DNA of 22,470 bases, from assembly GCA_009788105.1 (NCBI GenBank), contig WQSD01000002.1:1-22470 (forward strand), written 5' to 3'. Below, piece by piece: positions 14,499-22,013 of the stretch (its first letter is position 1; every line of letters begins with the position of its first letter). A program made the translations under genes and the position numbers. Origin of the DNA: Oscillospiraceae bacterium. Its GTDB lineage: Bacteria > Bacillota > Clostridia > Oscillospirales > CAG-272. The notes below the pieces were generated by a model. It ran no database searches and was not told the origin of the DNA. It was given only the letters and a program-made list of their open reading frames with translations.

Positions 14499-15644
14499 AT
14501 GAAAGGCTACAAAAACACACAAATCTACATCCAGGGGCGGGGCATTGTCCGCACCTCCATCGGCATTGAGAATGGGCGTATCGCCGCTATCGGTGACGAC
14601 ATCGCTATCGAGGAGGTCGCCACCCTGCCGCAGGACGCCGTTGTCCTGCCCGGGTTCATCGACCAGCACACCCACGGGGCGGCAAACGCTGACACTATGG
14701 ACGGCGGGGGTTCTGTCGCCACCATCGCAAAAGCCCTGCCCGCAGAGGGTACGGTGGCATTTCTCGCCACCACAATGACCCAGTCAACCCAGGCAATTAT
14801 GACCGCGCTAACCGGAGTCAAAGCCTACTGCGAAGCCCCACAAGCGGGTGTGGCAGAAGTCCTCGGGGTGAACCTTGAGGGACCATTCCTGTCCACCAAA
14901 CACGCAGGCGCACAACCACGAGAGTACATCATCCCGCCGTCAATCGACCTGTTGGAGCAGTTCCACAAGGCAAGCGGCGGCAGACTGCGTATCGTGTCCG
15001 TTGCCCCTGAAATCGAGGGTGCTACCGACTTTATCAAGTGGATGAAGTCGCAGGGCATCGTGCCGTCGGTGGGTCACTCTGACGCCGGCTATGCGGACAT
15101 GAAAGCCGCTGTGGATGTGGGTCTTGGCAACGTGACCCACCTGTACAACGCACAAAAAGCCCTGCACCACCGCGACATTGGCGTGGTTGGTTCTGCTATG
15201 CTGCTGGATGAGCTAAACGTGGAGGTCATCGCCGACCTTGTCCATCTGTCCGCACCTGCGATTATGTTGGCTATTCGCACCAAACCGCAAGACAAAATCA
15301 GCCTGATTACCGATGCTATGAAAGCGAAATATCTCCCTGATGGCAAGAGCGAACTTGGCGGACAAGTCGTTATTGTCAAAGACGGCGAGGCTCGCCTTGA
15401 GGACGGCACGCTGGCGGGTAGTATTCTGCGTATGAACGATGCGGTTCGCAACCTTGTCCGTGCCTGTGGCGTGGATATTTGTACCGCCGTGGACTATGCC
15501 AGTGCCAACCCTGCGAAAAACCTTGGCGTGTATGACCAATTGGGGTCAATTGCCGTGGGCAAGCGCGCCTGCTTGACTGTGCTTGACGGAGATTTTGCCG
15601 TTGTGCAAACATTGGTGGATGGAGTTGTGGTGTTCGAGAGGTAA
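14499..15644 (+). CDS. nagA: N-acetylglucosamine-6-phosphate deacetylase
   Basis: Removes the acetyl group from GlcNAc-6-phosphate, the first committed step in using or recycling amino sugars from peptidoglycan or host glycans. The 381 residues form the amidohydrolase barrel: HTH at H57/H59 in VLPGFIDQHTHG, metal ligand E127 (NLEGPF), H193 (VGHSDAG), H214 (THLYNAQ) and catalytic D272 (ITDAMKA). Short beta segments before and after the barrel are typical. AAAGGAG lies well placed before ATG. nagB is not adjacent in the window. The codon usage is markedly GC-rich compared with the preceding lipoprotein gene. Confidence 0.96.
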   Translation: MKGYKNTQIYIQGRGIVRTSIGIENGRIAAIGDDIAIEEVATLPQDAVVLPGFIDQHTHGAANADTMDGGGSVATIAKALPAEGTVAFLATTMTQSTQAIMTALTGVKAYCEAPQAGVAEVLGVNLEGPFLSTKHAGAQPREYIIPPSIDLLEQFHKASGGRLRIVSVAPEIEGATDFIKWMKSQGIVPSVGHSDAGYADMKAAVDVGLGNVTHLYNAQKALHHRDIGVVGSAMLLDELNVEVIADLVHLSAPAIMLAIRTKPQDKISLITDAMKAKYLPDGKSELGGQVVIVKDGEARLEDGTLAGSILRMNDAVRNLVRACGVDICTAVDYASANPAKNLGVYDQLGSIAVGKRACLTVLDGDFAVVQTLVDGVVVFER

Positions 15645-15720
15645 ATGGGGAGCTCGAGAAGGGCAAAGGGCGGGGCAAGTGCAATGAAAAATTAAAAATG
15701 AAGAATGAAAAATTGCGGAA

Positions 15721-15745
15721 AATTTGCTTCGCAAATTATTTTATT
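15721..15745 (+). terminator. Possible terminator after nagA
   Basis: AATTTGC-TTC-GCAAATT is a seven-bp stem followed by ATTTTATT, about 80 bases beyond nagA. The stem is AT-rich and the tail is not a pure T run. The preceding bases (15682-15714) are an imperfect tandem of AATGAAAAATT units. Confidence 0.5.
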
Positions 15746-15759
15746 GAAAAAGGCAAAGG

Positions 15760-16200
15760 TCAAGGGCGCACCGCACATTTCTGTAAATCCCCTTTCGCGG
15801 GCGGAAGGGGTGGATTGCGGTGTTTTTCCGCAAGACGGGGTAGGTGTGAAACGAAGGTCACGCACCAGCATAACGGGCGACCGCAATGTGCGCACCTACA
15901 TGACAACGAAATTCGCACCCACCACTCCCCCCGACAGTGGGAAAATCACCCACTGCCACCCCCCTCGCACGGGTCGGGGACTTTACCGAAACATTTCCTT
16001 ATGCCCCTCTCGTTTACGAGGGGGGATGTCCCGCAGGGACAGGGGGGAGTGCGCACCGCACCCCACGGGAACGCACCCGTCATCCCGTAAAATTTGCGCC
16101 CTTTGCAAATTTATACGGGACCCCCTCACCCCACGCATTCGCTTTGAGGTATTGCCCGCCCCTACAGGACAACGAAATCCGCCGAACTCCTCCCACAACC
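15760..16200. repeat. GC-rich palindromic repeat cluster upstream of the XRE gene
   Basis: The 668-bp gap between nagA and the XRE regulator is mostly repeats. It holds a second copy of the GGCGGAAGGGGTGGATTGCG / GACGGGGTAGGTGTG module (15799-15848), two copies of the CCTACAxGACAACGAAAT tag (15895-15912 and 16161-16178), a CTCTCGTTTACGAG hairpin with an adjoining GTCCC-GCA-GGGAC hairpin (about 15997-16040), and a long imperfect stem CCCGTA...TACGGG (16084-16119) enclosing AATTTGC/GCAAATT. Several frames are open across it, but none has a ribosome binding site. Confidence 0.75.
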
Positions 16201-16229
16201 AACAGTTGAACAACCATCCAAATAATTCA

Positions 16230-16258
16230 TTGCATTCTACCACCCAATCCGCTACAAT
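16230..16258 (+). promoter_or_regulatory. Promoter of the XRE regulator gene
   Basis: TTGCAT (16230-16235), a 17-base spacer and TACAAT (16253-16258), with the start codon about 55 bases downstream. Confidence 0.7.
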
Positions 16259-16312
16259 ATAACCATGAGGCCTCAAAACAAACTCAAACAAAAAACGAAA
16301 GCAGGTAACGAC

Positions 16313-17119
16313 ATGGTTAAAATTTCAGAAAAAATCGTTTCTCTCAGAAAGGCGCACAATCTTACCCAAGAAGCCTTGGGCGAAGCGGTCGGAGTATCTC
16401 CGCAAGCAGTCAGTAAGTGGGAAAAAGGCGACAGCCTGCCCGACATTTCCATCATTCCCGATTTGTGCAGGACATTCGGCATTTCAGCGGACGCACTTCT
16501 CGGCAGTGAGGGCAACATGACAAGCGAGATGTATGCCGACAAAGCGTTGGAGCTGTGTAAAGGGATTGATACGAAAATGACCTTGCTCCATAAAATTATT
16601 AACGCATTTGATGGCAGAGGCGAGTATGGCATTCCTTTTGAGGATATGCCTCTACTTTCAACATTATTGTCTGATTCACACGCTTTTGTGCTATCCGACA
16701 CTAGGGGTTTTGGCATGTTCTTTAGCGATGTTGAACATATCAAAAATATGCTTGCGGTGGATTTGTCCGAAAGTAAGTTGCTTAAACTTGCCACAGACCC
16801 CAAAGCTGTGAAAATATTTTCCCTGATTTGCATTAATGGTTGTTTGACTGAAAGTGAGATAATCAAATTGACTGGCTTTGCAGAAGAGGAAGTGTCACAG
16901 CGAATGTTTGACCTGATGAAACATTCGGTTATTGCTACTGGCATGACCAAAATTGATGGTCAAAACGAAATGGCTTACAACATTGAGTTTCAAGGGGTTT
17001 CCCTTTTGGGAATCTTGGCAGGTGCATATTATTTCGATTCGGAAAGCAGAAGTGGAAAACTAAATTGCAGCGGAACACGAAACAGCGACCCCGAAAAGCA
17101 GAGAAAATATATTGAATAA
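16313..17119 (+). CDS. XRE-family regulator with C-terminal winged-helix-like domain
   Basis: A 268-residue DNA-binding protein. The HTH_3 domain spans about residues 5-60 (IVSLRKAHNLTQEALGEAVG, then SPQAVSKWEKGDSLPDI), closest in style to clostridial XRE regulators. The rest has a helical middle part and, at about 160-215, a segment AVKIFSLICINGCLTESEI then GFAEEEVSQRMFDLMKHSVI that reads like an ArsR/winged-helix domain. Target genes are unknown. ATG at 16313 is preferred because AGCAGG precedes it; an ATG 16 codons earlier is in frame but lies next to the promoter with no leader. The gene is isolated among repeats with its own promoter, so it may act at a distance or on itself. Confidence 0.88.
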   Translation: MVKISEKIVSLRKAHNLTQEALGEAVGVSPQAVSKWEKGDSLPDISIIPDLCRTFGISADALLGSEGNMTSEMYADKALELCKGIDTKMTLLHKIINAFDGRGEYGIPFEDMPLLSTLLSDSHAFVLSDTRGFGMFFSDVEHIKNMLAVDLSESKLLKLATDPKAVKIFSLICINGCLTESEIIKLTGFAEEEVSQRMFDLMKHSVIATGMTKIDGQNEMAYNIEFQGVSLLGILAGAYYFDSESRSGKLNCSGTRNSDPEKQRKYIE

Positions 17120-17127
17120 GCACCGCA

Positions 17128-17358
17128 TCCGTAGGGACGACAACCTGCCGTCCGTTTGAACGATACAACCAAAACGCTGTGTAGGGGCAGGTCTTGTTTC
17201 TGCCCGCCGTGCGATACGCACCGTACAAACGGGCGAACACAGTTCGCCCCTACAGGACAACGAAATTCGCACTGCACTCGTAGGGGCGGGGCTTGCCCCC
17301 GCCCGATACGAATGATACACACCACACAAACGGGCGACCGGGGGACGGTCGTCCCTAC
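17128..17358. repeat. Array of five GC-rich hairpin repeats
   Basis: Five related modules follow one another, each with a GTAGGG or CCCTAC flank and a GC-rich hairpin: GGGACGACAACCTGCCGTCC, GGGGCAGGTCTTGTTTCTGCCC-like, GGGCGAAC-ACA-GTTCGCCC, GGGCGGGG-CTTG-CCCCCGCCC-like and GGGCGACC...CGGTCGTCCC. Between hairpins run variants of CGATACxxACC and ACAAACGGGCGA. Orientation alternates. This resembles REP-type palindromic repeats. The 362-bp gap holds this array, a terminator and the operator of the next gene. Confidence 0.8.
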
Positions 17359-17374
17359 AAAACCAACATATCAT

Positions 17375-17411
17375 AAAAAATCACCTGCGAAAATTTTGCA
17401 GGTGATTTTTT
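17375..17411. terminator. Intrinsic terminator, usable on both strands
   Basis: AAAAAATCACCTGC (17375-17388) pairs perfectly with GCAGGTGATTTTTT (17398-17411), a 14-bp stem ending in six T on either strand. It insulates the small XRE/hydrolase operon from the repeat array and the larger XRE gene. Confidence 0.92.
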
Positions 17412-17446
17412 ATGGACACATATGGATACCTAATCGAATATTTATA

Positions 17447-17460
17447 ATACCGTTTGGTAT
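17447..17460 (+). promoter_or_regulatory. Probable operator of the small XRE operon
   Basis: ATACC-GTTT-GGTAT is a perfect dyad with a four-base centre, overlapping TATAAT at 17444-17449-like sequence and lying about 22 bases before the XRE start; another ATACC half site occurs at about 17426. Its position suits autorepression by the encoded HTH protein. The exact promoter could not be fixed. Confidence 0.5.
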
Positions 17461-17481
17461 CATAATAACGAGGTGATGCGT

Positions 17482-17685
17482 ATGTATATTAGAAGGCTGT
17501 ATGATTTGAGAATTGACAATGACTTGTCACAGCAAGAGGTTGCTGATTTTTTAGTATGTCACAGGCAAGCATACGGACGTTATGAACGTGGCTTCAGAGA
17601 AATTCCTGTGTCAATGCTTATAAAACTGGCGAAATATTATGGGGTCAGCACCGACTACATTCTTGGGCTAAGCGATGAAAAATAA
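17482..17685 (+). CDS. Small XRE-family HTH regulator
   Basis: A 67-residue protein that is essentially one helix-turn-helix domain: RLYDLRIDNDLSQQEVADFL, then HRQAYGRYERGFREIPVSML and the family ending LAKYYGVSTDYILGL. ATG at 17482 is chosen because GAGG lies eight bases upstream; a GTG three codons earlier overlaps that site. It probably binds the dyad just upstream. It overlaps the downstream hydrolase gene by 11 bases, so the two are one operon, and the regulator probably controls the hydrolase. Confidence 0.9.
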   Translation: MYIRRLYDLRIDNDLSQQEVADFLVCHRQAYGRYERGFREIPVSMLIKLAKYYGVSTDYILGLSDEK

Positions 17686-18562
17686 AAAGCTAAATTTAAT
17701 CCAAATAGCCACCATCGCCCTCATTTTGGTGGTGGTTATCGCCAATGGTGCAGACTACTTCATACGCCGCTCCGCAAGTGAGCTACAAACAGATGCTTTC
17801 ACGGCGGTGTTTGTTGATGTGGGGCAGGGAAGTGCGGCGCTTTTTGTGTCCTCCTGCGGGGCGACAATGCTTGTGGACGCAGGACCACGCATGGCTCGCC
17901 GCCAGCTTCGAGCGGAACTTCGTCGCAAAGGAGTGCGACACATTGATTTTCTCGTGCTGACCCATCCCCACGAGGATCATATCGGCGGTGCGGACATGGT
18001 GCTGCACGACTTTAGCGTGTGCACCGTTATCATTAACGACACTTCCACCACGGTGACACGGACATTCAACTACGACCGCCTGTTTTCCCGTGTGGCAGAG
18101 GTGGATTTTAGCGTCATGATAGTCGAGCCGGGCGATGTTTTGCAATTTGGCGAAAGCGCCTACTTCCAAATTCTTGCCCCTGCTGTCGGGCGACAGCGTG
18201 ACCAGAACGATTACAGCATTGTCATGCGCCTTGTGTATGGGGAAACCGTGCTGATGTTGGCAGGAGATACCACTGTGAACGTGGAGCGGTGGATGGTGAA
18301 CAATGTCGCACCGCAGTATTTGCGTGCCTGCTTTCTTTTAGTGCCGCACCATGGCTCGTGGACGTCCACCGGGGAGGAATATCTTGCCGCAGTTGCCCCA
18401 AGATATGCCTTGATACAAAATGGCAGAGGAAATTCCCACGGACACCCGCATTTTTCCGTTGTTTCCCGCCTGCGAGAGTTCGGTGTCACATATTACCGCA
18501 ACGATATTCACCGCACGGTGATATTCCAGTCGGATGGGCGAAATTTGTGGCGAACAGGGTGA
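17675..18562 (+). CDS. ComEC-like metallo-beta-lactamase-fold hydrolase
   Basis: A 295-residue protein with one N-terminal membrane segment or uncleaved signal (about 6-25) and an extracytoplasmic metallo-beta-lactamase-fold domain like the C-terminal domain of ComEC. Motifs: AVFVDVGQGSAALF, MLVDAGP, the metal site LTHPHEDHIGG, an internal MLAGDT, LVPHHGSWTS and NSHGHPH. ComEC itself is a large channel protein, and the channel part is absent here. Stand-alone relatives may act as nucleases or phosphodiesterases on exported or external nucleic acids; substrate unknown. The gene starts inside the end of the XRE gene (ATGAAAAATAA) with only a weak ribosome binding site, pointing to translational coupling. 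It converges with the subtilase gene, eight bases between stops. Confidence 0.9.
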   Translation: MKNKKLNLIQIATIALILVVVIANGADYFIRRSASELQTDAFTAVFVDVGQGSAALFVSSCGATMLVDAGPRMARRQLRAELRRKGVRHIDFLVLTHPHEDHIGGADMVLHDFSVCTVIINDTSTTVTRTFNYDRLFSRVAEVDFSVMIVEPGDVLQFGESAYFQILAPAVGRQRDQNDYSIVMRLVYGETVLMLAGDTTVNVERWMVNNVAPQYLRACFLLVPHHGSWTSTGEEYLAAVAPRYALIQNGRGNSHGHPHFSVVSRLREFGVTYYRNDIHRTVIFQSDGRNLWRTG

Positions 18563-18570
18563 TGTCAAGG

Positions 18571-19452
18571 CTACCTAAACACCCTCACGAAATTCACTCG
18601 CCTATCTGACAAGCTGTTCAGCGAACCAAGCAAGTACAAGATTTTTTCATTATCAAAGCTCTCCCCTCTTTCCTCCAAATTTGCCCGTAGCAGTGCAATA
18701 TAGCCGCTTGCTATGGCGGCGGCTTGAGATGTACCGTTGGCGTAGTTTTCCACAACTAATTCACCCTCAAACAAGCCAAGCACCATTAAATTCACTCCCG
18801 GAAAGCGTAGCACAGTGCTTTCCCCTGTGTTAGATAGTTCCCATCTTGCATTTTCCTCTGTTCGTGCCTCCACCGACACAACGCCGGGCTGATTAGCAGG
18901 GAAAAGTAAATCCCGTTGCCCAAAATCTCCAGCCGCCGCAACCACAGTTATTCCCTCGGCAATAATTTCTTGAATTTCGTTTACTACAAACGGGTCAACT
19001 CTATGCCCGCCAAGGCTGATGTTGATGATTGTTGCCCCGTTTTCCCTTGCAAACTGCAACGCCCGCAATAAGTAACGATTATTCGTCACACCCTCATCTG
19101 ACGTGGCCTTAATGATGATAATATCAGCATCAGGGGCAATGCCATACACTCCCATAAAGCCATCACCTGCGGCAAGACTGACCATTTCCGTGCCGTGTCC
19201 ATGCCTGTCCTGTACGTCGTCGCTATCGTCAATAACATTTTTGCGTGCGACTATCCGCTCCCCCAGATGCTCGGCGTATTCGCAAGAAATTCCTGTGTCA
19301 ATAAATGCGATTACCTCCCCTGCCCCTGTGGAATACCGCCACAACCTGTCCGCCCGCATGACATTCAAATGCCAGCTGTCAAATCGACCTGCACATGACA
19401 CCAACAAAACAGCCGTGATAAGCACAGCCAACAAAACTTTAATAATTTTCAT
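18571..19452 (-). CDS. Subtilisin-like serine protease, predicted lipoprotein
   Basis: A 293-residue S8-family protease anchored outside the membrane: the lipoprotein signal ends at LLVSC (Cys20). The catalytic triad is D52 (IAFIDTGI), H86 (RHGHGTEM) and S242 (NGTSQAAAIASG). Two changes from classical subtilisins are visible: the oxyanion-hole Asn of the AAGN motif is Asp (AAAGDFG, D176), and the usual Pro after the catalytic Ser segment (GTSMAAPH) is Ala. There is no pro-domain beyond the ~20 residues between Cys20 and the core, which is short. GGAGG lies five bases before ATG. It follows the 99-residue membrane-protein gene, with a terminator-like hairpin in the 61-bp gap, and could process the secreted protein encoded upstream; that is inferred from order only. 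Confidence 0.93.
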   Translation of the reverse strand: MKIIKVLLAVLITAVLLVSCAGRFDSWHLNVMRADRLWRYSTGAGEVIAFIDTGISCEYAEHLGERIVARKNVIDDSDDVQDRHGHGTEMVSLAAGDGFMGVYGIAPDADIIIIKATSDEGVTNNRYLLRALQFARENGATIINISLGGHRVDPFVVNEIQEIIAEGITVVAAAGDFGQRDLLFPANQPGVVSVEARTEENARWELSNTGESTVLRFPGVNLMVLGLFEGELVVENYANGTSQAAAIASGYIALLRANLEERGESFDNEKILYLLGSLNSLSDRRVNFVRVFR

Positions 19453-19468
19453 TTCAACCTCCTATAAT

Positions 19469-19498
19469 AAATCGGCAAGCCATGTGACTTGCCGATTT
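19469..19498 (-). terminator. Hairpin terminator or attenuator before the subtilase
   Basis: AAATCGGCAAG (19469-19479) and CTTGCCGATTT (19488-19498) form an 11-bp stem with an 8-base loop. On the minus strand it is followed by ATTATAGG, leading straight into the subtilase ribosome binding site. No promoter fits between it and that start, so it probably gives partial termination, lowering subtilase expression relative to the two upstream genes. Confidence 0.65.
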
Positions 19499-19513
19499 GT
19501 TGTTTAATTTAAC

Positions 19514-19813
19514 TTACTCTTGCTTTTCGCCTTCTTTCGCTTTCGCTGGCTTGGAAAATGTGCCGAAAGCAATGTCGGTTACGCCAAATGCACACATTAC
19601 AAGCGATAAAACAAACACATAAAGCTCAAGATTGTCATCAAAGAAAGTTATATCCGTAACTATAGCAAAGAGCAAGGGAACTAACCCTATTATCGCGAAC
19701 ATAACTAGAATGACAAATCCAAGTGCATTGATTTTTTCCTTTCGCAATTTGTAACGTACAGAAAAAACATATGCAACAAGAGCGAAACTCGCCCAATATA
19801 AAATACCGACCAT
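19514..19813 (-). CDS. Small membrane protein, three predicted helices
   Basis: A 99-residue hydrophobic protein with membrane segments at about 2-18, 30-52 and 64-84, and a charged C-terminal tail (KPAKAKEGEKQE). I do not recognise a family. AAGGAG eight bases before ATG supports the start. It follows the secreted-protein gene by 24 bases and precedes the subtilase. Small helical membrane proteins in this position are sometimes immunity or docking partners of an exported neighbour; nothing in the sequence itself proves this. Confidence 0.8.
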   Translation of the reverse strand: MVGILYWASFALVAYVFSVRYKLRKEKINALGFVILVMFAIIGLVPLLFAIVTDITFFDDNLELYVFVLSLVMCAFGVTDIAFGTFSKPAKAKEGEKQE

Positions 19814-19837
19814 AAGGAAATCTCCTTAACGCTGTAG

Positions 19838-20446
19838 TTATTGTGGGTTCACAGAAAAAATGCCAAGTGGCATTCTGTCAACTATAACTCCACGATTTTG
19901 CCTGTTGTTATGGAATGTAATTCTCTCGGCTAGTAAAACACCGTGAGCAGCTCCAAATCCAACTGCAATAGCACCAAACGGTCCAGCCATAGCTGCAAGC
20001 CCTGCTAATGGCACACCAAAACCAAGGGCACCTCGCAACATTGATACATAGTTTGCCGCAGTCTGTCTAGACATATGAAATCTTGTACCCCACCATAAGA
20101 AGGTTATGCGATTCACATTCCCACCTTGAATAGTCAAGGTATCATCATCAATCTCATAAATAGTCAAGTTTGGGGTTATTGCTAGGACTTCTTCTTCTAT
20201 GTACTCGTTCAGATAGTCAATCCACTCGGCAAAACCGTCAACCTCTTCACCAAGCAGGGCAAGCAGATAGGTCGGAAAGTCGAAGCTGATTAGTCCATCT
20301 TCGTCTACGTACACATAGGTTTCAATAAGTGCGATTACATCTACTTCATCATATGTAACATAACCTGCACTTAGCGAAACAACTGAAAGGGCGGCAACCA
20401 TGACAATAGCCATGATTAGGGCGACTAACTTTGTACTTTTTTTCAT
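19838..20446 (-). CDS. Secreted protein of unknown function
   Basis: A 202-residue exported protein. Signal peptide about 1-27 (LVALIMAIVMVAALSVVSLSA), probably cut after Ala27. Residues 30-105 are strongly acidic. At 114-128 comes TFLWWGTRFHMSRQT, then a Gly/Ala-rich hydrophobic stretch (about 138-172) that could be a membrane helix pair, and a basic, polar end with RGVIVDRMPLG. The layout, a WWG motif followed by a Gly/Ala-rich hairpin near the C-terminus, recalls uncharacterised secreted proteins of Firmicutes and is bacteriocin-like in general shape; I cannot assign a function. The ATG at 20446 has GGAGG eight bases upstream; a TTG five codons earlier overlaps that site. It is the first gene of the unit ending with the subtilase. 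Confidence 0.85.
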   Translation of the reverse strand: MKKSTKLVALIMAIVMVAALSVVSLSAGYVTYDEVDVIALIETYVYVDEDGLISFDFPTYLLALLGEEVDGFAEWIDYLNEYIEEEVLAITPNLTIYEIDDDTLTIQGGNVNRITFLWWGTRFHMSRQTAANYVSMLRGALGFGVPLAGLAAMAGPFGAIAVGFGAAHGVLLAERITFHNNRQNRGVIVDRMPLGIFSVNPQ

Positions 20447-20506
20447 CTTTTGAACCTCCAATGGTTTTTAATTTTGAAATTACAATACTTTTGCAATTTC
20501 AAACAT

Positions 20507-20536
20507 ATTATACCACGATTAGACAAGTATTGTCAA
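20507..20536 (-). promoter_or_regulatory. Strong sigmaA promoter of the secreted-protein cassette
   Basis: On the minus strand, TTGACA (20531-20536), an 18-base spacer and TGGTATAAT, an extended -10 (TATAAT at 20507-20512), about 60 bases before the start codon. Confidence 0.88.
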
Positions 20537-20560
20537 TTGGAAGTACCTACGAAATTTCCT

Positions 20561-20583
20561 GCATATATATATTATATATATGC
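20561..20583. repeat. Perfect 23-bp AT-rich palindrome
   Basis: GCATATATATA (20561-20571), one central T, then TATATATATGC (20573-20583). It lies upstream of the cassette promoter, about 25 bases beyond its -35, and 243 bases before spoIVB. It could be a regulator-binding dyad or a cruciform. Apart from the cassette promoter, this palindrome and the hairpin at 20771, the 380-bp gap holds nothing I can name. Confidence 0.6.
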
Positions 20584-20770
20584 GATTTATACAAAAAATA
20601 GCTTTTCAATTACACAAAATATGCAGGATATGCGAGAACCGCTTCTATACCGCTAAAGCAAAAGTTTAATTGCTACAGACATACTTTCGACATAATAATT
20701 TTACTTTTATATACAGCAAAATCAAATATTACTTATCATAAAATTCGTCTGCCGAGAGATAATAATGTAG

Positions 20771-20798
20771 ACCCGCCACGAGCGGGATTATTTTTGCA
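20771..20798 (+). terminator. Terminator-like hairpin in the spoIVB leader
   Basis: CCCGC-CACGA-GCGGG (20772-20786) is a five-bp GC stem followed by ATTATTTTT, 41 bases before the spoIVB start. No gene upstream on this strand needs a terminator, so it may be a leader attenuator or a relic of earlier gene order. The stem is short. Confidence 0.35.
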
Positions 20799-20826
20799 AG
20801 ATTATACGACATAGGGACGGAGAAAA

Positions 20827-21936
20827 ATGATAAATAATAGCTACAATAAACAAACGAAAGCCATTGCCTGTCTGCTTTGTGCGGTGTTTTTAATTGCCTG
20901 TTTCGGAGGAAGTTCTGTTTTGGCAGAAAGCCCCTCTGATGCCAGTTTGGCAGTCGTTTCGTTGCAAGCAAACAAGGCGAATACAGACGAGATAATGCTA
21001 TACCCCGGCGGAGTTCCTTTCGGAATACGCTTTTATACAAAGGGTGTGATGGTTATTGATATAAGTGAAGTCATTGGGGAGCAAGGAAAAAGCGCTCCTG
21101 CCGCCGCCGCAGGACTGATGGCGAATGACGTTATTCAAAAAGTGAACGACACGGAAATTCACTCGGTTGAGCAGGTAACAGATTTTGTAAAAAACAGCGA
21201 TGGCAAGCCAATTGAACTTGTTGTTGTTCGTGGGGAAAGCAAACTTAATCTCTCCCTCACTCCTGCAAAATCCCTGCCAAACGGGGAATATCGTGCGGGA
21301 ATGTGGATTAAGGATAGTGCGGCAGGGATTGGTACTATGACATTCTTTGACCCACGGGACAACAGCTTCGGCGGGCTTGGTCATGGAATTTGCGACCCGG
21401 ATAGCGGAGATTTACTTCCACTTAACAAAGGTATCGTCACCGACGTGAAAATCAGCGGCATTACCAAAGGTGAGAAGGGCACACCGGGCGTGATTCGCGG
21501 ATATATCGCTTCAAATGACCGGGGACGACTGACAGGGAACTTTGAAACTGGGGTGTATGGCTTTGTTGACGAGCAACCAAAAAATTTGCCTGAAGGGCCT
21601 CTGCCTATTGCCAAAAGCAACGAGATTGAAGAGGGTGCGGCATATATTTGGACAACCCTTGATAATAGTATACCAAGGAAATACGAGATTAACATTGTTA
21701 AAGCCAATGCTGGCAACGGCATGGTGAAAAATTTTGTTATCCAAGTCACCGACCCTGCTCTTTTAGAGCAAACTGGCGGTATTGTTCAGGGAATGAGCGG
21801 CAGTCCCATTATCCAAAACGGCAAGATTATCGGTGCTGTGACTCATGTACTGCTTAATGACCCTACAAGCGGATATGGGATTTATATCGAAAATATGCTT
21901 GCTAAAATACCGCAAGAATTGGAAAATGCAGCATAA
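20827..21936 (+). CDS. spoIVB: SpoIVB, sporulation signalling serine peptidase
   Basis: In spore formers SpoIVB is made in the forespore, crosses into the space between membranes, and cleaves SpoIVFA to trigger pro-sigmaK processing. The 369 residues show an N-terminal membrane anchor (about 12-33), a PDZ domain (about 65-145, SAPAAAAGLMANDVIQKVN, core of the peptide-binding groove) and the S55 peptidase domain (about 150-360). The probable catalytic residues are H186 (GLGHGICD), D309 (VTDP) and S324 (GMSGSPI). GGAG lies four bases before ATG. A sigmaF/sigmaG promoter is expected, but I could not place one with confidence. A strong terminator follows. The usual downstream partner, spo0A, is absent here and sits at the other end of the window. 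Confidence 0.97.
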   Translation: MINNSYNKQTKAIACLLCAVFLIACFGGSSVLAESPSDASLAVVSLQANKANTDEIMLYPGGVPFGIRFYTKGVMVIDISEVIGEQGKSAPAAAAGLMANDVIQKVNDTEIHSVEQVTDFVKNSDGKPIELVVVRGESKLNLSLTPAKSLPNGEYRAGMWIKDSAAGIGTMTFFDPRDNSFGGLGHGICDPDSGDLLPLNKGIVTDVKISGITKGEKGTPGVIRGYIASNDRGRLTGNFETGVYGFVDEQPKNLPEGPLPIAKSNEIEEGAAYIWTTLDNSIPRKYEINIVKANAGNGMVKNFVIQVTDPALLEQTGGIVQGMSGSPIIQNGKIIGAVTHVLLNDPTSGYGIYIENMLAKIPQELENAA

Positions 21937-21942
21937 AATACA

Positions 21943-21972
21943 AAAACCGAGAGGACTAATCCTCTCGGTTTT
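21943..21972 (+). terminator. Intrinsic terminator after spoIVB
   Basis: AAAACCGAGAGGA / TCCTCTCGGTTTT is a perfect 13-bp stem with a CTAA tetraloop, beginning 7 bases past the stop and ending in four T. It confirms that spoIVB is now a single-gene unit. Confidence 0.93.
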
Positions 21973-22013
21973 AACTTGAAGTAAAAGACAAAGTCAAAAG
22001 CAAGGTTAAGACA

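Noticed and set aside
15698..16262. Plus-strand open frames of 130 and 185 codons in the nagA to XRE gap
   Set aside because: They consist of GC-rich dispersed repeats without ribosome binding sites; their products show no domain.
17128..17358. CRISPR array
   Set aside because: The modules are palindromes of varying sequence with no constant repeat length, no unique spacers of equal length and no cas genes nearby.
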